48,727 bases of DNA, from positions 1 through 48,727 of the forward strand of contig JACNKR010000052.1 of NCBI GenBank assembly GCA_014381925.1, read 5' to 3'. Source of the DNA: Fidelibacterota bacterium. Its GTDB lineage: Bacteria > Fidelibacterota > Marinisomatia > SCGC-AAA003-L08 > GCA-2689995. Made by a program: the position numbers and the translations under genes. Each line of letters starts with the position of its first letter. The first letter of the stretch is position 1. Under the pieces are notes generated by a model. The model saw only the letters and a program-made list of their open reading frames with translations, had not been told where the DNA came from and made no database searches. Positions 41,314 to 48,727 of this stretch are shown here, piece after piece.

Positions 41314-41562
41314 ATGATAAAAATATACTCAACAACTTGGTGTCCATCATGTAGGGCAGCAAAATCACTTTTAGATTCTTTAAATTTTAATTATGAAGAA
41401 ATTAATATTGAAGATGTCGGTATATCTCGAGAAGAATTAAGAGAATTGTCTGGTGGACATACTGTACCTCAAATAATGATTAATGATAAATCCATTGGTG
41501 GATATGATAAATTATTATTGCTTAATCAATCTGGAAAATTAGAAGAATTAGTTAGAAAGTGA
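41314..41562 (+). CDS. Glutaredoxin
   Basis: An 82-residue single-domain glutaredoxin. The redox site is Cys10-Pro-Ser-Cys13 (STTWCPSCRAAK), followed by the conserved TVPQIMIND cis-proline segment and IGGYDKLL, which contact glutathione or partner. It could reduce disulfides or selenenyl-sulfides. It is divergent from the cysteine-free selenoperoxiredoxin, suggesting a functional pair (inference). Its stop overlaps the methyltransferase start by four bases (GTGA). Confidence 0.9.
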   Translation: MIKIYSTTWCPSCRAAKSLLDSLNFNYEEINIEDVGISREELRELSGGHTVPQIMINDKSIGGYDKLLLLNQSGKLEELVRK

Positions 41563-42194
41563 ATTTTATATCTACCCAAATTGAAGCTTATTGCAAAAAC
41601 CATTCAATTGGCGATTCTAAAATATTAAATCAATTAAAGCAACATACTATTGATACAGAGGTTGCTCCTCAAATGATGTGCGGTCAGTTAATTGGCGGAT
41701 TGCTACAATTTTTAATTCAAGTTTCACATGCTAAAAAAGTATTAGAAATTGGAATGTTTACAGGATACAGTACATTAAAAATGGCTGAAGTATTACCTCC
41801 CGATGGTGAAATTCATACGTGTGAGGTTTATCAAAAACACATTGATTCTGCCTCAAAATGGTTTTCAAAATCAGAATATGAAAAGAAAATTAAAATTCAT
41901 AACGGAGATGCAGTAGCCTCAATTGAAGAATTTAAAATTGGTTCATTTGATTTTTTATTTGTTGATGCAGATAAATTGAATTATCCTGAGTATTTTAGAA
42001 AGGGATTGAAATTGTTAAAATCAGGAGGAATTGGTGTTTTTGATAATATGCTTTGGAGTGGTTCTGTATTAAATCCAAATGATGATGAATCAAAGGCAAT
42101 AAACGATACGAATAAAATGATAAAAAATTCAAAAAAAGTAAAGCAGTTATTATTGCCAATTCGAGATGGGATAATGTTATTTAAAAAAATATAA
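41559..42194 (+). CDS. Class I SAM-dependent O-methyltransferase (caffeoyl-CoA OMT-like)
   Basis: A 211-residue methyltransferase of the Methyltransf_3 family. The SAM loop is VLEIGMFTGYSTLKMAEVLP, the acidic residue after it ends HTCEVYQKH, and the metal/catalytic segment is FDFLFVDADKLNYPEYF with DNMLWSGSV. Bacterial members methylate catechol-like or unknown small molecules; no substrate can be assigned. The start is GTG 41559, overlapping the glutaredoxin stop. CoaBC begins a few bases after its end. Confidence 0.88.
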   Translation: MNFISTQIEAYCKNHSIGDSKILNQLKQHTIDTEVAPQMMCGQLIGGLLQFLIQVSHAKKVLEIGMFTGYSTLKMAEVLPPDGEIHTCEVYQKHIDSASKWFSKSEYEKKIKIHNGDAVASIEEFKIGSFDFLFVDADKLNYPEYFRKGLKLLKSGGIGVFDNMLWSGSVLNPNDDESKAINDTNKMIKNSKKVKQLLLPIRDGIMLFKKI

Positions 42195-42200
42195 GTGATT

Positions 42201-43412
42201 ATGAATAAACTAAATACGATAAGAAATAAAAAAATTCTAATTTGTGTAACGGGATCAATTGCTGTTTATAAAACATGTGAGTTAGTTCGTCAATTACGAA
42301 AAGAAGATGCTATCGTTCAAGTTATGATGACTAAATCAGCTTTAGAATTTGTTGGCAAGGCAACATTTGCTGCATTGACAAATAATGAAGTTTTAACGGA
42401 TATATTTCCAAATACGCCTAAAGCTGGATTAGAACATATAGAACTTGCAATGGATGTTGACGCAATTATTGTTTGTCCTGCAACTGCAAATAATTTATGC
42501 AAAGTAGCAAATGGAATTGCTGATGATTTAATTTCAACAACTTTATCTGTCTGTGAACAGCCGACACTGTTTGTACCAGCAATGAATTTTAGAATGTGGC
42601 GAAATGAAGGTACGATTAATGCAGTAAAATTATTAAGGGAATCAGGTAAAATGGTAATGAATCCTGAATCTGGCCAATTGGCATCCTTACATAAAGGTAT
42701 TGGAAGACTTCCTGAAATATTATCAATAATGAATGGAATTAGAAATTTATTCAATATTCCCTTACCTCTTAAAGGAAAAAAAGTATTAATTACTGCGGGT
42801 CCAACAAGAGAATGGATAGACCCCGTAAGATATATATCAAATAGATCAAGTGGTAAAATGGGTTTTGCATTGGCAAAATCTGCAAGAGATAAAGGTGCAG
42901 AAGTTGTATTAATTTCTGGTCCCGTATCATTAAATCAAATTTCAGGAATACATACAATTCCGGTAGAAACATCTGATGAAATGTTAAATGCAATTCAAAT
43001 TCAATTAGAAGCAGGAAGCAAAATTGATTATTTATTTATGTGTTCAGCAGTTTCTGATTATAAATTAAAAAATATTTCATTACATAAAATTAAACGAAAA
43101 GATTTGCAACCAAGTTTAGAAATAATTCCTGCGCCTGATATTTTAAAATCAATTTCAACAGGAAAAGATACTAAAATAATAGCATTTGCACTAGAAACAG
43201 AATACAATAAAGTTGAAGCATTACGAAAATTAAAAGATAAAAAAGCAGATTTTATTGCAATGAATATAACTCAGAAAGGAATTTCAGGATTTGATTCTGA
43301 AACAAATGAATTATTTATTTTTAATAAAGCTGAGAAAATAAAAAAATTAGAATTAAATCATAAATCAAGAATTGCCTCTCAATTAATTGATTATGTTATA
43401 TCAGATAATTAA
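42201..43412 (+). CDS. coaBC: Bifunctional phosphopantothenoylcysteine decarboxylase/phosphopantothenate-cysteine ligase
   Basis: About 403 residues catalysing two steps of coenzyme A synthesis. The N-terminal flavoprotein half (CoaC) shows VTGSIAVYKTCELVRQL, the active-site histidine in LEHIELAMDVDAIIVCPATA, and PAMNFRMW. The C-terminal half (CoaB) has LITAGPTREWIDPVRYISN, SSGKMGFALAKSA and FMCSAVSDYK. ATG 42201 is chosen; a GTG at 42195, immediately after the previous stop, is an equally possible coupled start. Together with coaE at 38000 it gives two CoA loci in this window. Confidence 0.93.
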   Translation: MNKLNTIRNKKILICVTGSIAVYKTCELVRQLRKEDAIVQVMMTKSALEFVGKATFAALTNNEVLTDIFPNTPKAGLEHIELAMDVDAIIVCPATANNLCKVANGIADDLISTTLSVCEQPTLFVPAMNFRMWRNEGTINAVKLLRESGKMVMNPESGQLASLHKGIGRLPEILSIMNGIRNLFNIPLPLKGKKVLITAGPTREWIDPVRYISNRSSGKMGFALAKSARDKGAEVVLISGPVSLNQISGIHTIPVETSDEMLNAIQIQLEAGSKIDYLFMCSAVSDYKLKNISLHKIKRKDLQPSLEIIPAPDILKSISTGKDTKIIAFALETEYNKVEALRKLKDKKADFIAMNITQKGISGFDSETNELFIFNKAEKIKKLELNHKSRIASQLIDYVISDN

Positions 43413-43427
43413 TTTTAATTTACCATC

Positions 43428-43446
43428 AGTATTTATGATGAATACT
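43428..43446. promoter_or_regulatory. Inverted repeat AGTATT-N7-AATACT upstream of the motA-like gene
   Basis: Six-base perfect arms at 43428-43433 and 43441-43446 lie in the 66-base gap between coaBC and the motA-like gene, about 30 bases before the ATG. It could be an operator or a short RNA hairpin; no T tract follows. Short arms make chance possible. Confidence 0.27.
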
Positions 43447-43478
43447 AATTATATTTATTACTAAAATAAGGGAATAAA

Positions 43479-44306
43479 ATGAATTTTGCGACAATAGTCG
43501 GTATATTATTAGGATTATCAGTTATCCTATTTGGAATTATAGAGCCTAGTGAAATAGGTGGTAATATTACATTAATGGATCAAATTGGTAAATTTTTTGA
43601 TATTAAGTCAATTAGTATTGTTGTACTTGGTACATTCGCAGCTACAATGGTAAACTTTTCATTTAATAAGATTTTTGGTGTATTTAAAGTGATTGCAAAT
43701 GTATTTAAAACTAAAGAGTCTGTGGAATTAATTACTGTTAGAGAATTATTAAAAATTGCAAAAACATATCAAGATAGTGGTCCAAAAGGTTTAGAAGCGA
43801 TTAGCAAGACTGTAAATGAGCCATTTGTTAGAAATGCAATGGAAATGATTTCAGTTGAAACAAATAATGAACGATTTAATAATTATTTAAATTCAGAATT
43901 AAAAAGTTTGAAAGAGAGACATGCACAGGGGCAAGAATTACTTTTTAATATGGGGTCTTATGCACCTGCATTTGGAATGCTTGGAACAGTTATGGGTTTG
44001 ATTCTAATGATGATGTCCCAAATGGGTACAGATGCAATGGAAATTGATTTAAATAGTGTTTTGGTTGATATGGGACTTGCATTAAGGACAACATTTTATG
44101 GCGTAATTTTAGCAAATTTATTTTTTATTCCAATGGCTGGAAAGTTAAAAAATATGTCTCAACAAGATATTTATATTCGTGAGATAATGATTGAAGGTTT
44201 AACATGTATTCATCGAAAAGAACATCCAATTATAATTAAGGATAAACTCTCTGCATATTTACCATTAGAATTAAAATTAATATTAAAAAAAGATAGCGAT
44301 GCCTGA
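43479..44306 (+). CDS. MotA-like proton/sodium channel subunit
   Basis: A 275-residue inner-membrane protein with four transmembrane segments in the MotA/PomA layout: two at the N-terminus (IVGILLGLSVILFGII, ISIVVLGTFAATMVNFSF), a cytoplasmic loop with LKERHAQGQELLFNMG, then two C-terminal helices with the hallmark APAFGMLGTVMGLILMM and ALRTTFYGVILANLFFIP. It pairs with MotB-like subunits to make an ion-driven stator. An AGGGA box precedes the ATG. The next gene overlaps by eight bases. No flagellar, Tol or Exb genes are nearby, so a flagellar role is unsupported. Confidence 0.87.
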   Translation: MNFATIVGILLGLSVILFGIIEPSEIGGNITLMDQIGKFFDIKSISIVVLGTFAATMVNFSFNKIFGVFKVIANVFKTKESVELITVRELLKIAKTYQDSGPKGLEAISKTVNEPFVRNAMEMISVETNNERFNNYLNSELKSLKERHAQGQELLFNMGSYAPAFGMLGTVMGLILMMMSQMGTDAMEIDLNSVLVDMGLALRTTFYGVILANLFFIPMAGKLKNMSQQDIYIREIMIEGLTCIHRKEHPIIIKDKLSAYLPLELKLILKKDSDA

Positions 44307-45048
44307 TGTTGACGAAAATAAAGGTTTAGATCCTTCATCATGGATTTTAAGCTATGTAGATTTCATGACAGTTATTATGGCCTTTTTTATTATTTTTGTA
44401 CTGGTTGCAACAAAAGTTGCGTCGGCGACGGAGTTATTTATTGTTAAAAAAATTGAAGTTATTAATAATTCACTTAATCGCATATTAAAAAATACAGGGG
44501 TTACTGTTGAAAATGTAGGTTATAATGGAGTAAGAATTATTATCCCTAGTGAAGTTGATGGTAAATCGATGTTTAAATCTGGTAGTTTCCATATTAGAAA
44601 TGAATTTAAACCATATTTAATTCACTTAGGTAAAGCAATTATTGATAGTACTGAGTTTATTTCAGCTTATGATGAATATAAAGATAAATTTAAAAATAAA
44701 CATTATGACCCAAAGGATTTGAAAATTTCAGTGAGAGTTGAAGGCCATACTGATACAGATGGAAGTGCAGAACAAAATATGATTTTATCATTAAAGCGTG
44801 CCGAGGGAGTTAAAAATTTCTTTACAACGAATAATATTTTTAAAGATAATATCTTTGCAATATGTGGTTATGGTGAAGCAAAACCACTTGTAAATAAATT
44901 AAATAAAGATGAAAATCGAAGGGTTGAAATTTATTTGAATTATACGATGGACCCAATTTATGTTTTTTATGGATGTACAAATCCAAGTGCATATAATTTT
45001 AATCCAAAAGCAAACCGTGATGACGGAAGTTGCATTAATAATTTTTAA
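44299..45048 (+). CDS. MotB-like subunit 1 with OmpA domain and C-terminal DDGSC cysteine motif
   Basis: A 249-residue protein with one N-terminal transmembrane helix holding the ion-binding Asp21 (SYVDFMTVIMAFFIIFVL), as in MotB YADFMT. A linker leads to an OmpA/MotB peptidoglycan-binding domain at ~75-215 (VEGHTDTDGSAEQNMILSLK, NRRVEIYL). The last ~25 residues form an unusual tail, GCTNPSAYNFNP...DDGSC, a motif common in secreted proteins of marine FCB bacteria. It overlaps the MotA gene by eight bases, and a second MotB-like gene follows seven bases later. Its role is unknown. Confidence 0.83.
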   Translation: MPDVDENKGLDPSSWILSYVDFMTVIMAFFIIFVLVATKVASATELFIVKKIEVINNSLNRILKNTGVTVENVGYNGVRIIIPSEVDGKSMFKSGSFHIRNEFKPYLIHLGKAIIDSTEFISAYDEYKDKFKNKHYDPKDLKISVRVEGHTDTDGSAEQNMILSLKRAEGVKNFFTTNNIFKDNIFAICGYGEAKPLVNKLNKDENRRVEIYLNYTMDPIYVFYGCTNPSAYNFNPKANRDDGSCINNF

Positions 45049-45055
45049 TATTTAA

Positions 45056-45739
45056 ATGGCAAAAAATAATGAAATAGCATGGCTAGTATCTTATGGAGAT
45101 ACAATAACATTATTAATTTGTCTATTAATTACAATTGTAGTTGTTCTACAGGGACAATCTGAGCAGGATACAGAATGGGTAGCAGATCAAGTTCATGAAA
45201 TTACTGAAATATTTAGGGAGTCATACCCTGATACGAATTTGTTAAGAATTTACCCTAGAGCAAGTAGTTTTAAAATTACACTTTCTGAAGATTTATTTCA
45301 ACCATGTAAAGATAATATAACACAAGAAGTAAAACCAATAATTATGCAATTAGGAAGAGATTTATTACACGAAATGCATAAATTGACATTTTTAGAAAAA
45401 CCTAGTTTTATTGACGATTCATTATATTTAGAAATTTCGATTGAAGGACATACTGATAATATTCCCCTCCCAAAAGGATGTGGGGATTTTGAAAATAATT
45501 GGCAATTATCTTCTGCCCGTGCCTATGAGACAATGAAAGTAATTACAGAAAATAAATATATTGATGATAATTTAAAACAATATTTTGAATCCATTTCAAT
45601 TAGAGGATACGCAGATTCTCAACCAAATTGCACTAATGAAACAGCAGATGGGAGAGCATGTAATAGACGAATTGAAATAATATTTATCGCATATTTAATG
45701 GGTGGTGGAACTTATTACTCAGATTCGGCTGACAATTAA
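45056..45739 (+). CDS. MotB-like subunit 2 with OmpA domain
   Basis: A 227-residue protein with an N-terminal helix carrying Asp15 (WLVSYGDTITLLICLLITIV), matching the MotB ion-binding aspartate, followed by an OmpA-like domain (~80-215: ISIEGHTDNIPLP, LSSARAYETMKVI, NRRIEIIF). It differs clearly from subunit 1 in sequence, including a longer loop with extra cysteines. It is co-transcribed with the MotA-like and first MotB-like genes. Its 3' end overlaps the convergent NfeD gene by 21 bases. Confidence 0.82.
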   Translation: MAKNNEIAWLVSYGDTITLLICLLITIVVVLQGQSEQDTEWVADQVHEITEIFRESYPDTNLLRIYPRASSFKITLSEDLFQPCKDNITQEVKPIIMQLGRDLLHEMHKLTFLEKPSFIDDSLYLEISIEGHTDNIPLPKGCGDFENNWQLSSARAYETMKVITENKYIDDNLKQYFESISIRGYADSQPNCTNETADGRACNRRIEIIFIAYLMGGGTYYSDSADN

Positions 45740-47089
45740 TTCATTTTCTTCTATTTTAATTACGATTACATTTTTACCCATTTCTATAAATTCACCATTA
45801 GATCTACTATGAAATTCTTTATCATTTATGATTATAATTCCAACAGGTCTTAAGGCTGTTTTTGTAATTCCTGATTCACCTATATATTTTTCAAAACCAG
45901 CAGAAATTGAATATCCATCTGATTTTTTTTGAGATTGAATTGGAATAACATTTTTCATAAATTTAGTTTTGATAACATATTTAAAAAATAAATAAATCGC
46001 AATAATTGTTGTAATTATACCAATGTTTAATCCCCAAAAAGCAGTTTGATAATCATTGCTTAATGGGTAATCTCCTAAAAACATTAAAAATAATCCATAT
46101 AGCATTACTAAAATCCCACTTATACCTGAGATACCAAATCCGGGGAAAATAAATACTTCAGATAAAATGAGTAAAAACCCAACTCCTAATATTAGAATTT
46201 CAGTCATATCTGCTAATCCAACTAATAAATGAGAACCAAAAAATAATCCTAAGCATATAACTCCTGCAATTCCAGGTACACCAAAGCCTGGTGATTTTAT
46301 TTCAAACATTAACCCTAAAAATCCTAAACTCATTAATAAAGGTGCAACTGTTGGTGAGGTAAAAAAGCGAACAAAATTTTCAGACCAATTTGGTGTTTTT
46401 TCAATTATTTCATAATTTGATAATTCTAATTTTTTAATAATTTCATCAACGGAGTTTAATTCATTTTGAGCAATACCTAATAATACTGCATGTTGAGTCG
46501 ATAATGTAATTAATTTATATTCTTTAAATCCACTAATATCTTTTGATGTTAATGTATCTCCGTCTATTGTCAAATGATAATCTATTTCTAACTCTTCATC
46601 AACCATTGATGATGCAATTATTCTTGAACGACCCGTTGCATCTGCCGTAGAAGCCATTTCTTCTCTCATATATGAAATTACTTTTTCGGAGGTTTTTTTA
46701 CCACTACCATCTACAGCAGTAGCCGCACCAATTGTTCCACCGCTCGCCATATAAATAGAGTCACATGAAAGTGAAATAAGAGCCCCAGCAGAAATTGCTC
46801 TTTTATTAATAAATGCAATTGTTGGGATTTTACTATTTAATATTGCATCTTTTATTTTAGTTGCTGCATCTATTCTGCCCCCAAATGTGTCGATTGTAAA
46901 AATGATATATTTTGCATCATCATTTTCAGCTTCAGAAATTACTCGTTCCAAAAAGTAAGGTAATCCCATGTCGATATCGCCTTTTATTGGAATTGAATAT
47001 ATTTTTTCTTGCCCAAAAAGAAATATGGACATAAAAAATGGAATTAAAATAAATATAATTTTTGAGTAATTTGAATGTAAGTAGTTCAT
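45719..47089 (-). CDS. Long-form NfeD membrane serine protease
   Basis: A 456-residue protein with a signal peptide (~1-26, FILIPFFMSIFLFG), a ClpP/SppA-like protease domain (~30-225), four or five hydrophobic helices (~240-380) and a C-terminal OB-fold NfeD domain (~395-456, ALRPVGIIIINDKEFHSRS). The nucleophile is probably Ser100 in NKRAISAGALISL, with a lysine in KTSEKVISYMR (Lys136 likely) as general base. These proteases partner with SPFH/flotillin proteins; FloA lies at 39078-40064. It overlaps the MotB-like gene by 21 bases. Confidence 0.88.
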   Translation of the reverse strand: MNYLHSNYSKIIFILIPFFMSIFLFGQEKIYSIPIKGDIDMGLPYFLERVISEAENDDAKYIIFTIDTFGGRIDAATKIKDAILNSKIPTIAFINKRAISAGALISLSCDSIYMASGGTIGAATAVDGSGKKTSEKVISYMREEMASTADATGRSRIIASSMVDEELEIDYHLTIDGDTLTSKDISGFKEYKLITLSTQHAVLLGIAQNELNSVDEIIKKLELSNYEIIEKTPNWSENFVRFFTSPTVAPLLMSLGFLGLMFEIKSPGFGVPGIAGVICLGLFFGSHLLVGLADMTEILILGVGFLLILSEVFIFPGFGISGISGILVMLYGLFLMFLGDYPLSNDYQTAFWGLNIGIITTIIAIYLFFKYVIKTKFMKNVIPIQSQKKSDGYSISAGFEKYIGESGITKTALRPVGIIIINDKEFHSRSNGEFIEMGKNVIVIKIEENELIVSRI

Positions 47090-47170
47090 AAATTTATTAT
47101 CTAATATTCTTTAATTTAACCTACTTGAATTTAAGATTTTTTTGAATACTAAAACTATAAAAAACTGGCG

Positions 47171-48061
47171 ATGAATCTTACTTTATTAGAAAAATCGACC
47201 TATTATTCGTTAACTTTAATTTCACTCATTATTAATTTCCTACCACGGTACATTTCAAAAATGTTAGGAATGATGCTCGGTGATTTTATGAGAATAATCA
47301 TTCCTATTCGAAAAAATGTAGCAATTCAGAATTTAAAAATAGCATTTCCGAATAAATCAAATAATGAAATTAATAGAATTATTAAACAATGTTATCGGCA
47401 TTTTGGAATTATTTTCATTGATTTATTTAGAAGTTTTACATTAAATAAAGAAAAATTAAATAAATTGGTAGAAATTTCTAAATTAGATTTAAAAATGCTA
47501 AGAGAGGATAATGGAGGTATAATTGTTACTGGCCATATTGGGAATTGGGAATTATTTTTACCTATATTTGGTTTGAATAATATTCCTTTTTTTGCTATTG
47601 CTCAGTATCAGCGAAATAAAGGGGCTCAAAAGTTTTTTAAAAAAATGCGAGAAAAACATAATAGTAAAATAATTTTAAAGGGGATATCAAGTAAAGAGCT
47701 TATTTCAATTATTAATAATAATAAATATTTAGGGCTTGCAAGTGATCAAAATGCTGGAAAAAAAGGTACAATGGTTCCTTTTTTTGGAAAAGATACATCT
47801 GTCCCAAAAGGTGCAGGTATATTTCATATAAAAACTAAATGTCCAATTTTTATATGTTATTGCATTGCAGATCGTAATTACAATTATAATTTTATGGTGA
47901 ATAAATTAAATTTAGATAATTTCCAAGAAGATACAAATGATAAATTATTTGATATTAGTCGAGTTATTTCGGATGATTTAGAAAAAATAGTTTCACTTTA
48001 TCCAGAACAATATTTTTGGTTTCATCGGAAATGGCCAAAGAAAATTTATAAAACAAAATGA
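47171..48061 (+). CDS. LpxL/HtrB-like lipid A acyltransferase
   Basis: A 296-residue inner-membrane acyltransferase. The catalytic HxxxxE motif is GHIGNWEL, and other family features are an N-terminal membrane helix, the segment ASDQNAGKKGTMVPFFGKDT, and YPEQYFWFHRKWPKK at the end. It adds secondary acyl chains to lipid A or a related glycolipid, which supports an LPS-bearing outer membrane. The next gene overlaps by four bases (ATGA). Which acyl chain is used is not readable. Confidence 0.86.
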   Translation: MNLTLLEKSTYYSLTLISLIINFLPRYISKMLGMMLGDFMRIIIPIRKNVAIQNLKIAFPNKSNNEINRIIKQCYRHFGIIFIDLFRSFTLNKEKLNKLVEISKLDLKMLREDNGGIIVTGHIGNWELFLPIFGLNNIPFFAIAQYQRNKGAQKFFKKMREKHNSKIILKGISSKELISIINNNKYLGLASDQNAGKKGTMVPFFGKDTSVPKGAGIFHIKTKCPIFICYCIADRNYNYNFMVNKLNLDNFQEDTNDKLFDISRVISDDLEKIVSLYPEQYFWFHRKWPKKIYKTK

Positions 48062-48627
48062 TTGTAAAAAATAACTCAATAGATTTTGCCATTAATTTAA
48101 TTGAAAATGGTGAAATAATAATTATTCCAACAGATACATTATATGGGTTTAGTTTTGATGCTTATAATTCTATGATTATAAAGAAATTTAATAAATTTAA
48201 AAAAAGAAATTCACCGTTGAGTATTATTGTTGATTCAATAAATATGGCAAAAAAATATGCCAATTGTGAAGAAGTTGAAAGTGTACAACATTTTTTACCA
48301 GGCCCATTTACATTTTTATTTTCTAAAATTGAAAGTTCATTATCACCATTAATAACCCAAAATAGTGATAAAATTGGAATTCGAATTCCGAATAATACAT
48401 TTTGTATTGAAATTGTTAACAAATTAAATCGACCAATTGTAACTACGAGTGTAAATTTTCATGGTTTACAATCAATTAATAAAATTAATAATATTGAGAA
48501 TACTTTCCCTCAATTTAATATTTTTAAGGGTATGGAAAATATAAAATCGAAAGGTTCAACAATTGTTGATATGACATTAAATTCACCTGAGATTATTAGA
48601 CAAGGTGATGGAATATTTAGTTTATGA
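48058..48627 (+). CDS. tsaC: Threonylcarbamoyl-AMP synthase (Sua5/YrdC/TsaC family)
   Basis: A 189-residue YrdC-domain enzyme that makes threonylcarbamoyl-AMP for the t6A37 modification of ANN-decoding tRNAs. Motifs are IIPTDTLYGFSFDA, KKRNSPLSIIV, PGPFTFLF, IGIRIPNNTFC and PIVTTSVNFHG. It lacks the C-terminal Sua5 extension, so it is of the shorter YrdC/TsaC type. It overlaps the acyltransferase gene by four bases and the exporter gene by four bases. Confidence 0.9.
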   Translation: MIVKNNSIDFAINLIENGEIIIIPTDTLYGFSFDAYNSMIIKKFNKFKKRNSPLSIIVDSINMAKKYANCEEVESVQHFLPGPFTFLFSKIESSLSPLITQNSDKIGIRIPNNTFCIEIVNKLNRPIVTTSVNFHGLQSINKINNIENTFPQFNIFKGMENIKSKGSTIVDMTLNSPEIIRQGDGIFSL

Positions 48628-48727
48628 ATATTTATTTGAGAATATTAAATTTTGTAAAACCGTATAAATTTATGGTTTTCATTTCGTTGATATCTTCATT
48701 TTTATTTGTATTAATGAATGCATTTTC
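48624..48727 (+). CDS. ABC exporter, probably MsbA-like (3' truncated by window edge)
   Basis: Only the first 34 codons are visible, starting with ATG 48624 in an ATGA overlap with the preceding stop. RILNFVKPYKFMVFISLISS followed by a hydrophobic stretch is typical of the N-terminal elbow and first helix of type IV (MsbA-like) ABC exporters. Location after an lpxL-like gene favours lipid A flipping, but with no ATPase domain visible this is tentative. Confidence 0.6.
   Translation, partial: MNIYLRILNFVKPYKFMVFISLISSFLFVLMNAF

Noticed and set aside
43479..45739. Zorya anti-phage system (ZorAB are MotA/MotB-like)
   Set aside because: The MotA-like protein lacks the long C-terminal tail of ZorA, there are two B subunits, and no ZorC, ZorD helicase or ZorE nuclease lies nearby; neighbours are housekeeping genes.
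1..48727. CRISPR array, IS element, prophage, tRNA or rRNA genes
   Set aside because: No regularly spaced direct repeats, transposase or integrase motifs, cloverleaf with TTCGA-type arm, or rRNA-like sequence was seen on either strand.

Overview
The window is an AT-rich (about two thirds A+T by eye), densely packed bacterial chromosome segment from a Gram-negative, free-living heterotroph of the FCB type. The best fit is a marine Marinimicrobia/SAR406-like lineage, which is inferred from the content and not proven. The supporting signs are a type IX secretion sorting domain, a TonB-dependent receptor with a CarboxypepD_reg domain, a DUF5916 outer-membrane protein, the alternative bacterial GlmU, DUF2480, an LpxL-type acyltransferase, abundant TTG/GTG starts and many 1-20 base gene overlaps. 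There are no tRNA or rRNA genes, IS elements, prophage or CRISPR arrays.

Layout. 1-5029: tail of rpoD, rpsU with terminator, then a phosphohexomutase, a 23S rRNA uracil methyltransferase and a YadGH-like ABC exporter in one tightly overlapping run. 5205-9150: a membrane-spanning putative transcription factor with a secreted sensor half, a SRPBCC protein, a VOC protein and a GcvR-like ACT protein. 9265-12519: selD, an IscR-type Rrf2 regulator, a cysteine desulfurase, SufT and DUF2480, apparently one operon. 12516-15137 (minus): a DUF5916 outer-membrane protein. 15264-19167: etfB, etfA, a membrane Fe-S oxidoreductase and a 50-residue membrane peptide, probably carrying electrons from acyl-CoA oxidation to quinone. 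19286-27177: a secreted T9SS protein and a giant TonB-dependent receptor containing about 640 residues of Asp/Asn/Gly calcium-type repeats. 27181-32299: PAP2 phosphatase, DUF3467, a zinc-ribbon protein, alternative GlmU, an unknown protein and an M23 endopeptidase. 32511-38587: malic enzyme, then a nucleoside salvage run (cdd, udk, tdk, nupC-type permease) continuing into adk and coaE. 38602-41230 (minus): a small membrane protein, FloA, a MORN-repeat protein and a selenocysteine peroxiredoxin. 41314-43412: glutaredoxin, O-methyltransferase, CoaBC. 43479-45739: a MotA-like protein with two different MotB-like proteins. 45719-48727: a long-form NfeD protease (minus), then LpxL, Sua5/TsaC and the beginning of an MsbA-type exporter.

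The least routine content is the following. (a) Two genes are split by in-frame UGA codons that read as selenocysteine: selD itself, and a Bcp peroxiredoxin with no cysteine at all lying head-to-head with a glutaredoxin. Each has a hairpin at the right distance for a bacterial SECIS. (b) A MotA/MotB/MotB' cassette with no flagellar genes around it has both B subunits retaining the membrane aspartate, suggesting a heterodimeric ion-driven motor or envelope energiser. (c) A TonB receptor carries a very large calcium-repeat insertion. (d) A one-component regulator appears to join an extracytoplasmic LamG/kelch-like sensor to a cytoplasmic winged-helix/BTAD-like region. Several inverted repeats, one covering a ribosome-binding site, suggest local regulation.
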